Origin: Alphaproteobacteria bacterium
Lineage (GTDB): Bacteria > Pseudomonadota > Alphaproteobacteria > Caulobacterales > Aquidulcibacteraceae
DNA: 48,260 nucleotides
Direction of reading: 5' to 3'
NCBI GenBank assembly: GCA_030430715.1
Contig: JAUIJZ010000013.1
Coordinates: forward strand, 1 to 48,260
The position numbers and the translations under genes were made by a program. The notes under the pieces are model-generated. The model made no database searches. It was not told the DNA's origin and saw nothing but the letters and a program-made list of their open reading frames with translations. Below are positions 16,634 through 24,868 of this stretch, one piece after another; position 1 is the first letter of the stretch; every line of letters begins with the position of its first letter.

Positions 16634-17441
16634 AATCGTCCGGATTCCAGTCCGCCTTCGGATAATCAGGCGCCATGTCTTCGAGCGTCCCGCGAACGAC
16701 GCTCGAGATGATCGCATTGCGCCGCCACTTTTTATCCGCCGGAACGACACGCCAAGGCGCATGCTTGGTTGAGCAGCGTTCCAGCATTGTCTCATACGCC
16801 TTCTGGAAATCGTCCCAGAGCTTGCGGTCCTCGAGATCGCCGGCATTGAACTTCCAATGCTTGTGCGGCTTGTCCAATCGATCCTGCAAACGCTCGCGCT
16901 GCTCGTCCTTGGAGATATGCAGCATGAATTTGAGCACGACGACGCCGTTCTCGGTCAGATGCTGCTCGAATGAATTGATCTGCTCGTAACGCTGTTCGAC
17001 CGCATCCGCCGGCGCCAGCTCACGCACCTTCACCACCAGCACGTCCTCATAGTGCGAACGGTTGAAGACGCCGATCACGCCCTTCTTCGGCACGGCGCGA
17101 TGCACGCGCCACAGATAATCGTGCGCCAGTTCTTCTTCATTCGGCTTGCCGAACGCGGTGACATTCACGCCAAGCGGTCCGCACGCGTTGAACACGCCGC
17201 GCACGGTTCCGTCCTTGCCCGCCGTATCGATGCCTTGCAGCACCACCAGCAGCGCGCGGCGGCCTTCGGCCCAGAGTTTATCTTGAAGCGCATTGATCGC
17301 TTCCGCGTTCTCCTGCGTAAGCGCTTCCGCCTCGTCCCGATCGGAGAACAGGCCCGCACATTCGGTGTCACGGTCCTTCAGAGGGTTCTTATCCTTGGGT
17401 TTGATAAGAATGGCGTCATCGATGTCTTTGAGATCAGTCAT
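16620..17441 (-). CDS. ppk2: Polyphosphate kinase 2 family phosphotransferase
   Basis: A 273-residue PPK2 protein, which phosphorylates nucleoside mono- or diphosphates with polyphosphate. Walker A is GIDTAGKDGT (residues 70-79) and the Walker B/lid region is GVFNRSHYEDVLVVKV (124-139). The KFMLHISKDEQRERLQDRLD segment and the C-terminal WRVVPADKKWRRNAIIS fit the family. Length and the N-terminal KDKNPLKD region resemble the shorter, single-domain PPK2 classes; which nucleotides it uses cannot be decided here. The stop lies within the end of the convergent DUF502 gene. It follows purU on the same strand with a 26-base gap. Confidence 0.9.
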   Translation of the reverse strand: MTDLKDIDDAILIKPKDKNPLKDRDTECAGLFSDRDEAEALTQENAEAINALQDKLWAEGRRALLVVLQGIDTAGKDGTVRGVFNACGPLGVNVTAFGKPNEEELAHDYLWRVHRAVPKKGVIGVFNRSHYEDVLVVKVRELAPADAVEQRYEQINSFEQHLTENGVVVLKFMLHISKDEQRERLQDRLDKPHKHWKFNAGDLEDRKLWDDFQKAYETMLERCSTKHAPWRVVPADKKWRRNAIISSVVRGTLEDMAPDYPKADWNPDDFKIQ

Positions 17442-17467
17442 GCGCGCACCCTAGACCAAGCGCCGCC

Positions 17468-18313
17468 TCATGCGAACACAACCGTCCGCTGCCCGGTGAC
17501 CACCACCCGCCGCTCCAGATGCCATCGCACAGCGCGCGAGAGAACTTGGCTTTCGATGTCGCGGCCGATCTCGATCATGTCCTTGGGCGTATGATGATGC
17601 GCGACGCGGCTCACAGCCTGCTCGATGATCGGCCCTTCATCGAGGTCGGGCGTCACATAATGCGCGGTGGCGCCGATAATCTTCACCCCGCGCGCATGCG
17701 CCTGCGTGTAGGGCTGCGCGCCTTTGAAGCTCGGCAGAAAGGAATGATGGATATTGATGGCGCGGCCTTCGAGCTTGGCGCACGCATCGGCTGAGAGAAT
17801 TTGCATATAGCGCGCCAGCACCAGCAGCTCGGCGCCGGCCGTTTCCATCACCTCGAAGATTTTCGCTTCCGCCGCCGCCTTCTCACGCGGCAGCAAATGA
17901 TAAGGCGTTTTCCGCCACGCACAGAAGCTTTCCATGTCGGGATGGTTCGACACCACCGCGGCAATGTCGGCATCGAGCCAGCCCGTCTCCTGGCGATGAA
18001 ACAGATCGTAGAGGCAGTGCGGAATCTTCGACACCGCAAGCACGATCTTGGGCCGCACCTCGGTATCGTGGATGCGCCACTTCATGCCGAACCGGCGCCC
18101 GATCGGCGCAAATCCGGCTTCCAATTCCGCCAAGCTCGCCGCGCCCGGCGACGGTTTCGAAAACGCCGTCCGCATGAAGAAATGCGGCGCGTCGTGAAAC
18201 TGGTCGCTTTCTTCGATTGAAAGTCCGCGGTCGGCCAGGAACGTCGCCACCGCCGCCACGATGCCGATAGCATCGGGGCATTGCAGCGTGAGAATGTAGC
18301 GCCCGTGGCTCAT
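17468..18313 (-). CDS. purU: Formyltetrahydrofolate deformylase
   Basis: A 281-residue PurU enzyme that hydrolyses 10-formyl-THF to THF and formate, balancing one-carbon units. An N-terminal ACT-like domain (about residues 5-80; LTLQCPDAIGIVAAVATFLADRG) precedes the formyltransferase-fold domain. The catalytic residues are Asn187 and His189 in INIHHSFLPSF and Asp225 in PDLDEGPIIEQ. The ATG at 18311-18313 directly abuts a long inverted repeat, and no Shine-Dalgarno sequence is present, so translation initiation is unusual. The upstream gene is rpsD. Confidence 0.94.
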   Translation of the reverse strand: MSHGRYILTLQCPDAIGIVAAVATFLADRGLSIEESDQFHDAPHFFMRTAFSKPSPGAASLAELEAGFAPIGRRFGMKWRIHDTEVRPKIVLAVSKIPHCLYDLFHRQETGWLDADIAAVVSNHPDMESFCAWRKTPYHLLPREKAAAEAKIFEVMETAGAELLVLARYMQILSADACAKLEGRAINIHHSFLPSFKGAQPYTQAHARGVKIIGATAHYVTPDLDEGPIIEQAVSRVAHHHTPKDMIEIGRDIESQVLSRAVRWHLERRVVVTGQRTVVFA

Positions 18314-18314
18314 G

Positions 18315-18385
18315 GGGATTGGGTTTTAGGACTGGGGATTGAGAAAGCCCAGCGGGCCCAATCCCAAATCCCAAGCCCTAATCCC
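18315..18385. repeat. Long imperfect inverted repeat filling the rpsD-purU gap
   Basis: The arms 18315-18341 and 18359-18385 (27 bases each) pair at 20 of 27 positions, with several of the others G-U compatible, around a 17-base loop. Both arms are built from variants of GGGATTGGG. The structure begins two bases past the rpsD stop and ends one base before the purU start codon. It probably terminates or shields the rpsD message. There is no uridine run. Confidence 0.65.
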
Positions 18386-18387
18386 GA

Positions 18388-19005
18388 TTACGACGCGTAA
18401 TATTCGACGACCAGGTTCGGCTCCATCTGCACCGCATAGGGCACATCGGCGAGCGTCGGCACGCGCGCATAGCGGGCCGTCATCGCCTTGGGGTCGACAT
18501 CGATATAGTCCGGCGTTTCGCGTTCTTGGCTTTGCAGCGCTTCAAGCACGAGCGCCATGGTGCGCGCCTTCTCGCGGACTTCAACCAGATCGCCGGCCTT
18601 CACCTGATACGACGCGATGGTCACGCGGCGGCCATTCACCTTGACGTGGCCGTGATTGACGAACTGGCGCGCGGCGAACGGCGTCGGCGCGAACTTGGCG
18701 CGATAGACGACGGCGTCGAGACGGCTTTCGAGCAGACCGATCAGGTTCTCGGCGGTGTTGCCCTTGCGGCGGGCCGCTTCCTCATAGGTGCGGCGGAACT
18801 GCTTTTCGGTGATGTTGCCGTAGTAGAGGCGCAGCTTCTGCTTGGCGACGAGCTGCAGACCGAAATCCGAGGTCTTGCCCTTGCGGCGCTGACCGTGCTG
18901 GCCGGGGCCGTATTGGCGCTTGTTGACCGGCGACTTGGGACGGCCCCAGAGGTTCTGGCCGAAACGGCGGTCTGCTTTGTATTTGGCTTGAATACGCTTC
19001 GTCAT
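18388..19005 (-). CDS. rpsD: 30S ribosomal protein S4
   Basis: A 205-residue S4 protein, one of the two primary 16S rRNA-binding proteins starting 30S assembly. The N-terminal part [20 protein letters not shown] has no zinc-binding cysteines (C-minus form). The S4 RNA-binding domain follows at about 95-160 ([34 protein letters not shown]). The protein ends in the family's typical VVEYYAS. As in other Alphaproteobacteria it stands alone, not in the alpha operon. A promoter and a leader with two hairpins precede it. Confidence 0.97.
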   Translation of the reverse strand: MTKRIQAKYKADRRFGQNLWGRPKSPVNKRQYGPGQHGQRRKGKTSDFGLQLVAKQKLRLYYGNITEKQFRRTYEEAARRKGNTAENLIGLLESRLDAVVYRAKFAPTPFAARQFVNHGHVKVNGRRVTIASYQVKAGDLVEVREKARTMALVLEALQSQERETPDYIDVDPKAMTARYARVPTLADVPYAVQMEPNLVVEYYAS

Positions 19006-19014
19006 GGGCGGCTC

Positions 19015-19061
19015 GGCCCCTTCTTCTCGTTGACGGGGCCCGGCGGCCTCACGATTGAGGC
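19015..19061 (-). promoter_or_regulatory. Two hairpins in the rpsD leader
   Basis: GGCCCC (19015-19020) pairs with GGGGCC (19035-19040), and GCCTCA (19046-19051) pairs with TGAGGC (19056-19061) around a four-base loop. The first stem starts ten bases before the rpsD ATG and could hide the initiation region. S4 represses its own message in several bacteria, so an autoregulatory leader is possible. Confidence 0.3.
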
Positions 19062-19137
19062 TGCGACTTCCCTGGCGGTATGCCCGTCATCCAGTATGCG
19101 CCCGCCCCCGGAACGAGCCGGTGCGGGAAAGCCGGGG

Positions 19138-19165
19138 GTTTTAGGGAGCCGCCCGACAAAGTCAA
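19138..19165 (-). promoter_or_regulatory. Predicted rpsD promoter
   Basis: On the minus strand TTGACT (19160-19165) and TAAAAC (19138-19143) are 16 bases apart, a reasonable sigma-70-type pair in the bfr-rpsD gap. It would give a leader of about 125 bases before rpsD. Confidence 0.45.
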
Positions 19166-19179
19166 CCTTGGCCGGGCTC

Positions 19180-19665
19180 TCAGTCCGGGCCGCTATCCAG
19201 CTCGTACTGGCTCTGCAGGTAGTTTTGCAGGCCAATTTCCTCCAGCACGGCAAGCTGGGTCTCCAGGAAGTCGATGTGCTCTTCGGTATCGTCGAGGATG
19301 CCGGTCAGCAGGTCACGCGAGACATAATCCTGCTTGGTTTCGCACAAGGCGATCGTCTCGACCAAAGCCGCACGGCCGGTGGTTTCCGCCGAAAGGTCGC
19401 CCTCCAGGCGCTCCTTCACGTTCTCGCCGATCTTCAGCTTGTTCAGGTTCTGCAGGTTCGGCAGGCCTTCAAGCATCAGAATGCGGTTCATCAGCTTGTC
19501 GGCGTGCTTCATCTCCTCGATGGATTCCTCGTACGTCTTCTTGCCCAGCTTTCCGTAGCCCTCATGCTGGTACATGCGGGCGTGCAGGAAATACTGGTTA
19601 ATCGACGTCAGTTCGTTGGTGAGGATCTGGTTCAGCTTCTTCAGGACGTCCGGATCACCCTTCAT
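19180..19665 (-). CDS. bfr: Bacterioferritin
   Basis: A 161-residue bacterioferritin that stores iron as a 24-mer with heme at the subunit interfaces. Ferroxidase ligands are visible: Glu18 in TNELTSINQ, the EEMKHADK motif (glutamate and histidine, with the heme-ligand methionine between them) and [11 protein letters not shown] near residues 124-135. The C-terminus [16 protein letters not shown] is of normal type. It lies six bases downstream of the ferredoxin gene bfd, and the pair forms an iron-storage and release operon with a possible Fur site upstream. Confidence 0.96.
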   Translation of the reverse strand: MKGDPDVLKKLNQILTNELTSINQYFLHARMYQHEGYGKLGKKTYEESIEEMKHADKLMNRILMLEGLPNLQNLNKLKIGENVKERLEGDLSAETTGRAALVETIALCETKQDYVSRDLLTGILDDTEEHIDFLETQLAVLEEIGLQNYLQSQYELDSGPD

Positions 19666-19671
19666 CGCGCT

Positions 19672-19863
19672 CTACTCCGTCGCGACGAGGCTCCGCCTGG
19701 CCATCCCGCCGCATGCAATCCCCTCGGCGATCTCCGTCAGGCACTGCCCGCAACACGGCTCACACCCATGATGGGCGAGCACCGCTTCGGGAGCCTGGGC
19801 GCCGGCAGTGATGGCTTCGTCCACCTCTGACCGACTCACGCCGTTACAATTGCACACGTACAT
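19672..19863 (-). CDS. bfd: Bacterioferritin-associated ferredoxin
   Basis: A 63-residue BFD-type [2Fe-2S] protein. Cysteines at positions 4, 6, 38 and 41 (MYVCNCNGVS and CEPCCGQC) match the CxC...CxxC cluster ligands of Bfd. The protein binds bacterioferritin and reduces its core through the heme, releasing Fe(II). An extra Cys34/Cys37 pair and a C-terminal Cys51 are not part of the standard set. The ATG at 19861-19863 begins the bfd-bfr operon. Its presence just upstream of bfr strongly supports both assignments. Confidence 0.93.
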   Translation of the reverse strand: MYVCNCNGVSRSEVDEAITAGAQAPEAVLAHHGCEPCCGQCLTEIAEGIACGGMARRSLVATE

Positions 19864-19921
19864 TCAGCATTGCCCTGAAAGCAAAGACGAAATGAGCGAC
19901 TGACTTGCAGCCGCAAAGATT

Positions 19922-19959
19922 CTTTAACTTGGCCGGACGGCTATTGCAAGTCATTCGCA
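19922..19959 (-). promoter_or_regulatory. Predicted bfd-bfr promoter with Fur-like site
   Basis: The minus-strand sequence TGCGAATGACTTGCAA (19944-19959) resembles alphaproteobacterial Fur-family boxes of the GCGAATGATTCGC type. It overlaps a possible -35 TTGCAA (19944-19949), with TTAAAG (19922-19927) 16 bases downstream. The nine bases TGCAAGTCA (19945-19953) recur as the inverted copy TGACTTGCA at 19901-19909, giving a paired arrangement. Iron control of bfd is usual in bacteria. The match is by eye and the regulator is not in the window. Confidence 0.4.
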
Positions 19960-20025
19960 GGCGCGAAAAGCAGCCGCGTCCACCCCTTGGGATAAGTCCC
20001 GTCCTAGGCTAGAAGCCCGGCCTTC

Positions 20026-21366
20026 ATGTCCAAAGCCCCTGCCATTGGCCCAACGGTCGGTATTGTCTCGCTCGGCTGCCCGAAGGCGCTCGTCGACAGC
20101 GAGCGCATCATTACGCGCTTGCGCAGCGAGGGCTATCAGCTCAGCGGCTCCTATGAGGGCGCCGATCTCGTGGTCGTGAATACGTGCGGCTTCCTCGACA
20201 GCGCCAAGGCCGAGAGCCTCGACGCCATCGGCGAAGCCATCAGCGAAAACGGCAAGGTCATCGTCACCGGCTGCCTCGGCAAAGAAGAAAGCCTGATCCG
20301 CGAAGCGCACCCCAAAGTGCTCGAGATCACCGGCCCCCACCAATACGAGGCGGTCGTCGGCGCCGTGCACACGCACCTGCCCCAAGCGCACGATCCGAAG
20401 ATCGACCTCGTGCCGGAAGGCGGCTTCCGCCTCACGCCGCGCCACTACGCCTATTTGAAGATTTCCGAAGGCTGCAACAATCGCTGCAGCTTCTGCATCA
20501 TCCCCTCCATTCGCGGCGATCTCGTCTCGCGCCCGGCCAATGCCGTTCTGAAGGAGGCCGAACAACTTGTGCGCGCCGGCGTCAAAGAGCTGCTCGTCAT
20601 CTCACAAGACACATCGGCCTATGGCATCGACGTGAAATACGCCGAGAGCAAATGGAAGGACCGCACCGTCCGCGCCAAATTCTACGATCTCTGCAAGGAA
20701 CTCGGCGAGCTCGGCGTGTGGACGCGGCTGCACTACGTCTATCCTTACCCGCACGTCGATGAGGTCGTCGGCCTGATGGCCGAAGGCAAAGTGCTGCCGT
20801 ATCTCGACATCCCCTTTCAGCATGCGTCGCCGAACGTGCTCAAAGCCATGCGCCGTCCCGCCAATCAGGACAAAGTGCTCGACCGCATCAAGGCGTGGCG
20901 CAAAATCTGCCCGGACCTCACCATCCGCTCATCCTTTATCGTCGGCTTTCCCGGCGAAACCGAAGACGATTTCGAAACCCTGCTCGACTTCATCGAGGAA
21001 GCGGAAATCGATCGCGCCGGCTGCTTCAAATACGAAAACGTCGACGGCGCGCCGTCGCGCGACCTGCCCGACCATGTCGAGCAGGACGAAGTCAACGAAC
21101 GCCACGACCGTTTCATGGAAGTGCAGACCACCCTCGCCCATGCGCGCGGCCAGGCCATGATCGGCAAAACCCTCGACGCCATTTGCGACGGTTGGGACGA
21201 AGATGCTGAAGCCTACGCCTTCCGCACCAAAGCCGACGCGCCCGAAATCGACGGCGTCGTTTACGTCGATAGCGAAACCGAAATCGCCGCGGGCACAATC
21301 ACCCAGCTCGAAATCCTCGGCGGCGAAGGTCATGAATTGGTCGGACAGATCGTAGCGCCGAGCTGA
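20026..21366 (+). CDS. rimO: Ribosomal protein S12 methylthiotransferase
   Basis: A 446-residue radical-SAM methylthiotransferase that adds a methylthio group to an aspartate of ribosomal protein S12. The N-terminal cluster-binding cysteines are Cys18, Cys54 and Cys83 ([27 protein letters not shown]). The radical-SAM motif is Cys150-x3-Cys154-x2-Cys157 (CNNRCSFC) followed by IIPSIRG. The C-terminus carries a TRAM domain (about residues 375-440). The LGCPKN-like and NTCGFL motifs are those of RimO rather than MiaB. It is divergent from bfd-bfr. Confidence 0.95.
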   Translation: MSKAPAIGPTVGIVSLGCPKALVDSERIITRLRSEGYQLSGSYEGADLVVVNTCGFLDSAKAESLDAIGEAISENGKVIVTGCLGKEESLIREAHPKVLEITGPHQYEAVVGAVHTHLPQAHDPKIDLVPEGGFRLTPRHYAYLKISEGCNNRCSFCIIPSIRGDLVSRPANAVLKEAEQLVRAGVKELLVISQDTSAYGIDVKYAESKWKDRTVRAKFYDLCKELGELGVWTRLHYVYPYPHVDEVVGLMAEGKVLPYLDIPFQHASPNVLKAMRRPANQDKVLDRIKAWRKICPDLTIRSSFIVGFPGETEDDFETLLDFIEEAEIDRAGCFKYENVDGAPSRDLPDHVEQDEVNERHDRFMEVQTTLAHARGQAMIGKTLDAICDGWDEDAEAYAFRTKADAPEIDGVVYVDSETEIAAGTITQLEILGGEGHELVGQIVAPS

Positions 21367-21374
21367 GTGGCGCC

Positions 21375-22490
21375 ATGTTGTCACCGCTTCTCCGCAGCCT
21401 CCGCGGCCGCAATCCCATCCGCGCCAGCGAGGCGCTGCGTTCCGGCGTAGGCGCGCTGCTCGGCATTGGCGTAACCGGCCTAGCCGCGCACTTCATCGTC
21501 ACTGGCGACGCCTCCGCCGCACCGCTGCTCGCCGCGCCCATGGGCGCGTCGGCGGTTCTCGCTTTCGCGGTACCGGCCAGTCCTCTCGCGCAGCCGCGCG
21601 CCGTCATTGGCGGCAATATCCTCTCGGCCATTGTTGGCGTGACGTGCGCGCTCCTCTTTCATCAACAGCCAGCGCTCGCCGCTGCCTGCGCCGTGGGCGG
21701 CGCCATTATCGTCATGGCGCTGCTTGGCTGCCTACATCCGCCTGGCGGCGCTGTAGCGCTCGGCGCAACGCTCGCCACCGCGCCGCTCGACGCGGCGGCT
21801 TACATCTATGTGCTGACGCCGATTGGCCTCTGCTCGGTTTTGCTTGTCGGCTCCGCCATGGCCTACGCGCATGCCACCGGCCACACCTATCCGCACCGCG
21901 TTGCAAAACGCGCCAATCCCCACGCCACCCAAGACCCGCCGCCCTCGCATCGCGTCGGCTTTACCCAAGCCGACATCGACAATGCGCTGAAGCGTTATGG
22001 CGACCTGCTCGATGTCGATCGCGACGATCTCGACGCCCTGTTTCGCGAGGTTGAGTTGCAAGCGCATCGCCGCATCCACGCGCATATTCTCTGCGGCGAT
22101 ATCATGTCACGCGACGTGCTCACGGTCGATCTGCATCAATCCGCCGAAAGCGCGCTCACCTATATGCGCAATCACGATCTGCGCACCGCGCCAGTTCTGG
22201 ATGCGGAGGGCAAGATCGTCGGCATGGCGCGGCGCGCCGAACTTCTCGCCAACCGCAACAAGCTGGTGGACGCCGCGCTCGATCCGTTCGCGCATAAGGT
22301 GCGCCCGTTCACGCCCATTGAGGCGTTGCTGCCAATTCTTTCGAGCGGCGCGGTTCATGAAGCCATGGTGGTGGACGAAAATCGCACGCTGCTGGGCGTC
22401 ATCACCCAAACCGACTTGCTCGCCGTTCTCTACCGCGCACACATTGTCGAAGCCCTGGCTTTGCAGCGACGCCCCCCCGTCACGGCCTGA
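21375..22490 (+). CDS. HPP-family membrane protein with C-terminal CBS pair
   Basis: A 371-residue protein with two parts. Residues about 1-165 are an HPP-family membrane domain of five or six helices with the signature LHPPGGAVALGATL (residues about 120-133) and SPLAQPRAVIGGNILSA. Residues about 230-360 form two CBS motifs (IMSRDVLTVDLHQSAESALTYM...HDLRTAPVLDAEGKIVGM and AMVVDENRTLLGVITQTDLL). CBS pairs often sense adenine nucleotides. HPP proteins have been implicated in nitrite transport in chloroplasts and cyanobacteria, but for this fused bacterial form the substrate is unknown. It follows rimO by eight bases and is probably co-transcribed with it. Confidence 0.86.
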   Translation: MLSPLLRSLRGRNPIRASEALRSGVGALLGIGVTGLAAHFIVTGDASAAPLLAAPMGASAVLAFAVPASPLAQPRAVIGGNILSAIVGVTCALLFHQQPALAAACAVGGAIIVMALLGCLHPPGGAVALGATLATAPLDAAAYIYVLTPIGLCSVLLVGSAMAYAHATGHTYPHRVAKRANPHATQDPPPSHRVGFTQADIDNALKRYGDLLDVDRDDLDALFREVELQAHRRIHAHILCGDIMSRDVLTVDLHQSAESALTYMRNHDLRTAPVLDAEGKIVGMARRAELLANRNKLVDAALDPFAHKVRPFTPIEALLPILSSGAVHEAMVVDENRTLLGVITQTDLLAVLYRAHIVEALALQRRPPVTA

Positions 22491-22501
22491 AGGAGAAACG
22501 C

Positions 22502-22858
22502 GTGGGTCCATTCGCTGACGGATGGGACGAAGCACAAGTTGAAGCCGTGCTCGCGCGCGGCGATCCGGACGAAGTGCTCTATGTTCCCATCCTCGTCTCG
22601 CTCGATCCGCCCGATTGCGCTTGGTCATTCGGCATCTGCAAGCAGCTTGCGGCGCATGCCGACGCACGTGTGCGCGCAAACGCCATGCTCGGCTTTGGCC
22701 ATCTTGCGCGCACCTGCGCCGCGCTTGACCGCGACATCGCCCCTCTGATCGAAGCCGCGCTTACGGACGTTTCCGAAGAGGTGCGTTTCAAAGCCAATGA
22801 CGCCGCGCACGACATCAATCATTTCCTTGGCTGGCGTTTGCCCACGCTGGACGACTAA
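22502..22858 (+). CDS. Small HEAT-like repeat protein
   Basis: A 118-residue soluble protein with alpha-helical pairs resembling HEAT repeats: DCAWSFGICKQLAAHADARVRANAMLGFGHLARTC and DVSEEVRFKANDAAHDINHFLG, each with the Val-Arg-x-x-Ala pattern of HEAT B-helices. The GTG start at 22502 has AAGGAGA eight bases upstream. It follows the HPP-CBS gene by 11 bases in the same direction and may be its partner. No catalytic residues are seen; it is probably a protein-binding module or immunity-like small protein of unknown role. Confidence 0.65.
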   Translation: MGPFADGWDEAQVEAVLARGDPDEVLYVPILVSLDPPDCAWSFGICKQLAAHADARVRANAMLGFGHLARTCAALDRDIAPLIEAALTDVSEEVRFKANDAAHDINHFLGWRLPTLDD

Positions 22859-22869
22859 ATGCCGTCAAC

Positions 22870-23340
22870 TTATGGGCCGCAATTCCACTCGCCTTCATAA
22901 ACGCGCACCGCATCATCCGCGCGCGCGGTAAGCGTTGCGCTGTGGCGCACTTCCTCCGTGCGCGTTGCGATCTCAGCCGCCGTCGCGACCTCAATTGTCA
23001 GCCCGCCGCCCACGAACGTCTCGCCATCGTCCAGTGTATTGAAGCCTCCCGGCGCCGTCGCTTCCAAGTCCGCCAGCACGCCGTCTCGCTTCACTAAAGC
23101 ATCGCTTGGCGTTTGAGATACGACCACGCCCATCGCTATCAGCAGCACATCCTCGCCAGCGCGGAACGAGCAGCCCAGCTCACCCGAAAGGCGTCCTTCG
23201 GTCTGCGCCCCAATCAGCGTTTCCAGCACCAATTCCGAACCCGCGCGCACATCCGGCGGGATCACGGCCTTTTCAGGCGGCGGGGCCGGTTCGGAACACG
23301 CCGCCATCGCGGCCAGAACGATCAGGGCAAATTTCTTCAT
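22870..23340 (-). CDS. Putative lipoprotein of unknown function
   Basis: A 156-residue protein with a lipoprotein-like signal: MKKFALIVLAAMAACSEP, in which AAC fits a lipobox with Cys15 as the lipidated residue. A Pro-rich linker and a domain of about 120 residues follow, with paired cysteines (GELGCSFRAGEDVLLIA and the final EGEWNCGP) that could form a disulfide. The ATG 23338-23340 follows GGAGGC; the longer upstream open frame is not used. Its 3' end faces the HEAT-like gene. No family is recognised, though the GCSFRAGEDVLL pattern recurs in alphaproteobacterial lipoproteins of unknown role. Confidence 0.72.
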   Translation of the reverse strand: MKKFALIVLAAMAACSEPAPPPEKAVIPPDVRAGSELVLETLIGAQTEGRLSGELGCSFRAGEDVLLIAMGVVVSQTPSDALVKRDGVLADLEATAPGGFNTLDDGETFVGGGLTIEVATAAEIATRTEEVRHSATLTARADDAVRVYEGEWNCGP

Positions 23341-23539
23341 GAGGCCTCCAACGCCTCCATTTAAAAGCAGCGTCAGCCCGTAGGTTCCAGATCGCACCGC
23401 ACCCGCGATCAGTGCCGCCGCCAACTCCCCTTTCCCGACCGTCACCTTGACCGCGACGCGCCCGCTCCCGATACCAGCACAAGAAACGCTGAAATCAGAC
23501 GCGGCCTCGCATATTGGCCGCCGCAGGGAGATCGCGCTC

Positions 23540-24730
23540 GTGACCGACAAGACCTTGGATTGCTCCGATCTCGACCAGCACATGGGCAAGCCCATCCAAG
23601 AGGCGAAGCAGAAGGAAAAGCTGCACAACAACGAATTCCGCCGTTGGGCGCAGGCGATGCACTATCCGAACCTGCTGCACTACGATCACGATTACTCCAA
23701 GGCGAGCCGCTTCCGGAAATTGGTCGCGCCGCAATCCTTCGCCGTCGCCACCGATGACGGCCACGGCGCCGGGCCCGCATGCGTGGGCCGGATTCCCAAT
23801 TCGCACCTCATCTTCGGCGGCGACGAATGGTGGTTCTATGGTCCGCGCATTGTCGCCGGCGATCTCATCACCAACGAAAAGATCCCGCTCGATTACGTCG
23901 TCAAGGAAACCAAGTTTGCCGGTCCGACCTGCTTCCAGCGCGGCGACAACAATTATCAAAATCAAAAAGGCGAATTGATCGCCAAGCAACGCTCGACCGC
24001 CATTCGCTATCGCCACGATCTGGCGCTGGAGAAAGGGGCGCTCACCAATACCGAAGACCCTGAATGGACCGACGAAGCGCTCGAGCAACTCGAAGAACAG
24101 AAGCTCGAATTCATCAATTACATGCACGACCTCGGCCATAAGAAAAAATACTTCGAGGATGTGAAGGTCGGCGACAAGCTGCCGACGCGCGTGTTCGGCG
24201 TGCACTCGATCGCCAGCTTCGCCACTGAATGGCGCGCTTACCTCTTCACCAATTGGGGCAGCACGCATCGTCCCGTCATCGACATGGAAGCGCTCGGCTA
24301 CGACCCGAAAATGGCCGGTCACGAGAATGACGGCGTGATGGAGCGCATCAATCCTGAACTCACCGACGGCGCCTATATCGGCCCTTCGCGCGGCCACCTC
24401 TTCCCACGCTGGGCGCGCTATATCGGCATGCCGCGCGGCTACGGCTATGGCGCCTCGATGGGCGCGTGGATCCTCGACTATCTCGCCGGCTGGGCGGGCG
24501 AATGGGGCATGGTCACGCACGTCAATTCCGCCTATCGCGGCCCGGCCTTCACCGGCGAAGCCACCATCATGACAGGCAGCGTGGTCGATAAGATCGTCGA
24601 TGAGGAAGGCCGCGACGTTGTGCAGATCGACGTCAAAATGGCGAGCCATCTCGGCGTGACCATGGCCACCGCCAAGGGCGAAGTGCTGCTGCCGAAAAAG
24701 AAGAAGCCCGCAGCGAAAAAGACCGCCTAA
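23540..24730 (+). CDS. Two-domain MaoC-type acyl dehydratase-like protein
   Basis: A 396-residue protein built of two hot-dog-like halves, of the kind annotated FAS1-like dehydratase plus MaoC-like. The N-terminal half contains SFAVATDDGHGAGP and FGGDEWWFYGPRIVAGD, typical of the PF13452-like domain. The C-terminal half has GPSRGHLFPRWARYIGMPRGYGYGASMGAWILDYLAG and VTHVNSAYRGPAFTGEA, the fatty-acyl hydratase fold. The tail is Lys-rich (KKKKPAAKK). The GTG start at 23540 has GGGAG nine bases upstream. Proteins of this type hydrate enoyl-CoA-like or polyketide and steroid side-chain intermediates. The P450 and ferredoxin downstream suggest a shared catabolic or modification pathway. Confidence 0.72.
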   Translation: MTDKTLDCSDLDQHMGKPIQEAKQKEKLHNNEFRRWAQAMHYPNLLHYDHDYSKASRFRKLVAPQSFAVATDDGHGAGPACVGRIPNSHLIFGGDEWWFYGPRIVAGDLITNEKIPLDYVVKETKFAGPTCFQRGDNNYQNQKGELIAKQRSTAIRYRHDLALEKGALTNTEDPEWTDEALEQLEEQKLEFINYMHDLGHKKKYFEDVKVGDKLPTRVFGVHSIASFATEWRAYLFTNWGSTHRPVIDMEALGYDPKMAGHENDGVMERINPELTDGAYIGPSRGHLFPRWARYIGMPRGYGYGASMGAWILDYLAGWAGEWGMVTHVNSAYRGPAFTGEATIMTGSVVDKIVDEEGRDVVQIDVKMASHLGVTMATAKGEVLLPKKKKPAAKKTA

Positions 24731-24777
24731 ACGCAGGATCCGGCTGCGCGCGAGCCCGCCTAGGTTGACGCGCGCCG

Positions 24778-24806
24778 TTGACTGAGCGACCGCCCAGTTT
24801 TATGAG
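24778..24806 (+). promoter_or_regulatory. Promoter of the P450 operon with embedded palindromic operator
   Basis: TTGACT (24778-24783) and TATGAG (24801-24806) are exactly 17 bases apart. Between them lies a palindrome, ACTGAGCG-AC-CGCCCAGT (24781-24798), with 7 of 8 arm positions paired around a two-base centre. A palindrome of this size sitting between -35 and -10 is typical of a TetR-family operator, so repression released by a ligand is likely. No tetR gene is present in the window. Confidence 0.55.
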
Positions 24807-24868
24807 CCACAGCATATCATTTAACGGCGCCACACTGCGATAACGTGCGCCGCCAGGGAGGCGTGCAC

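Noticed and set aside
23495-24649. A 384-codon minus-strand frame opposite the MaoC-like gene
   Set aside because: The plus-strand protein has dehydratase-type motifs and a ribosome binding site. The antisense frame is a codon-composition artefact.
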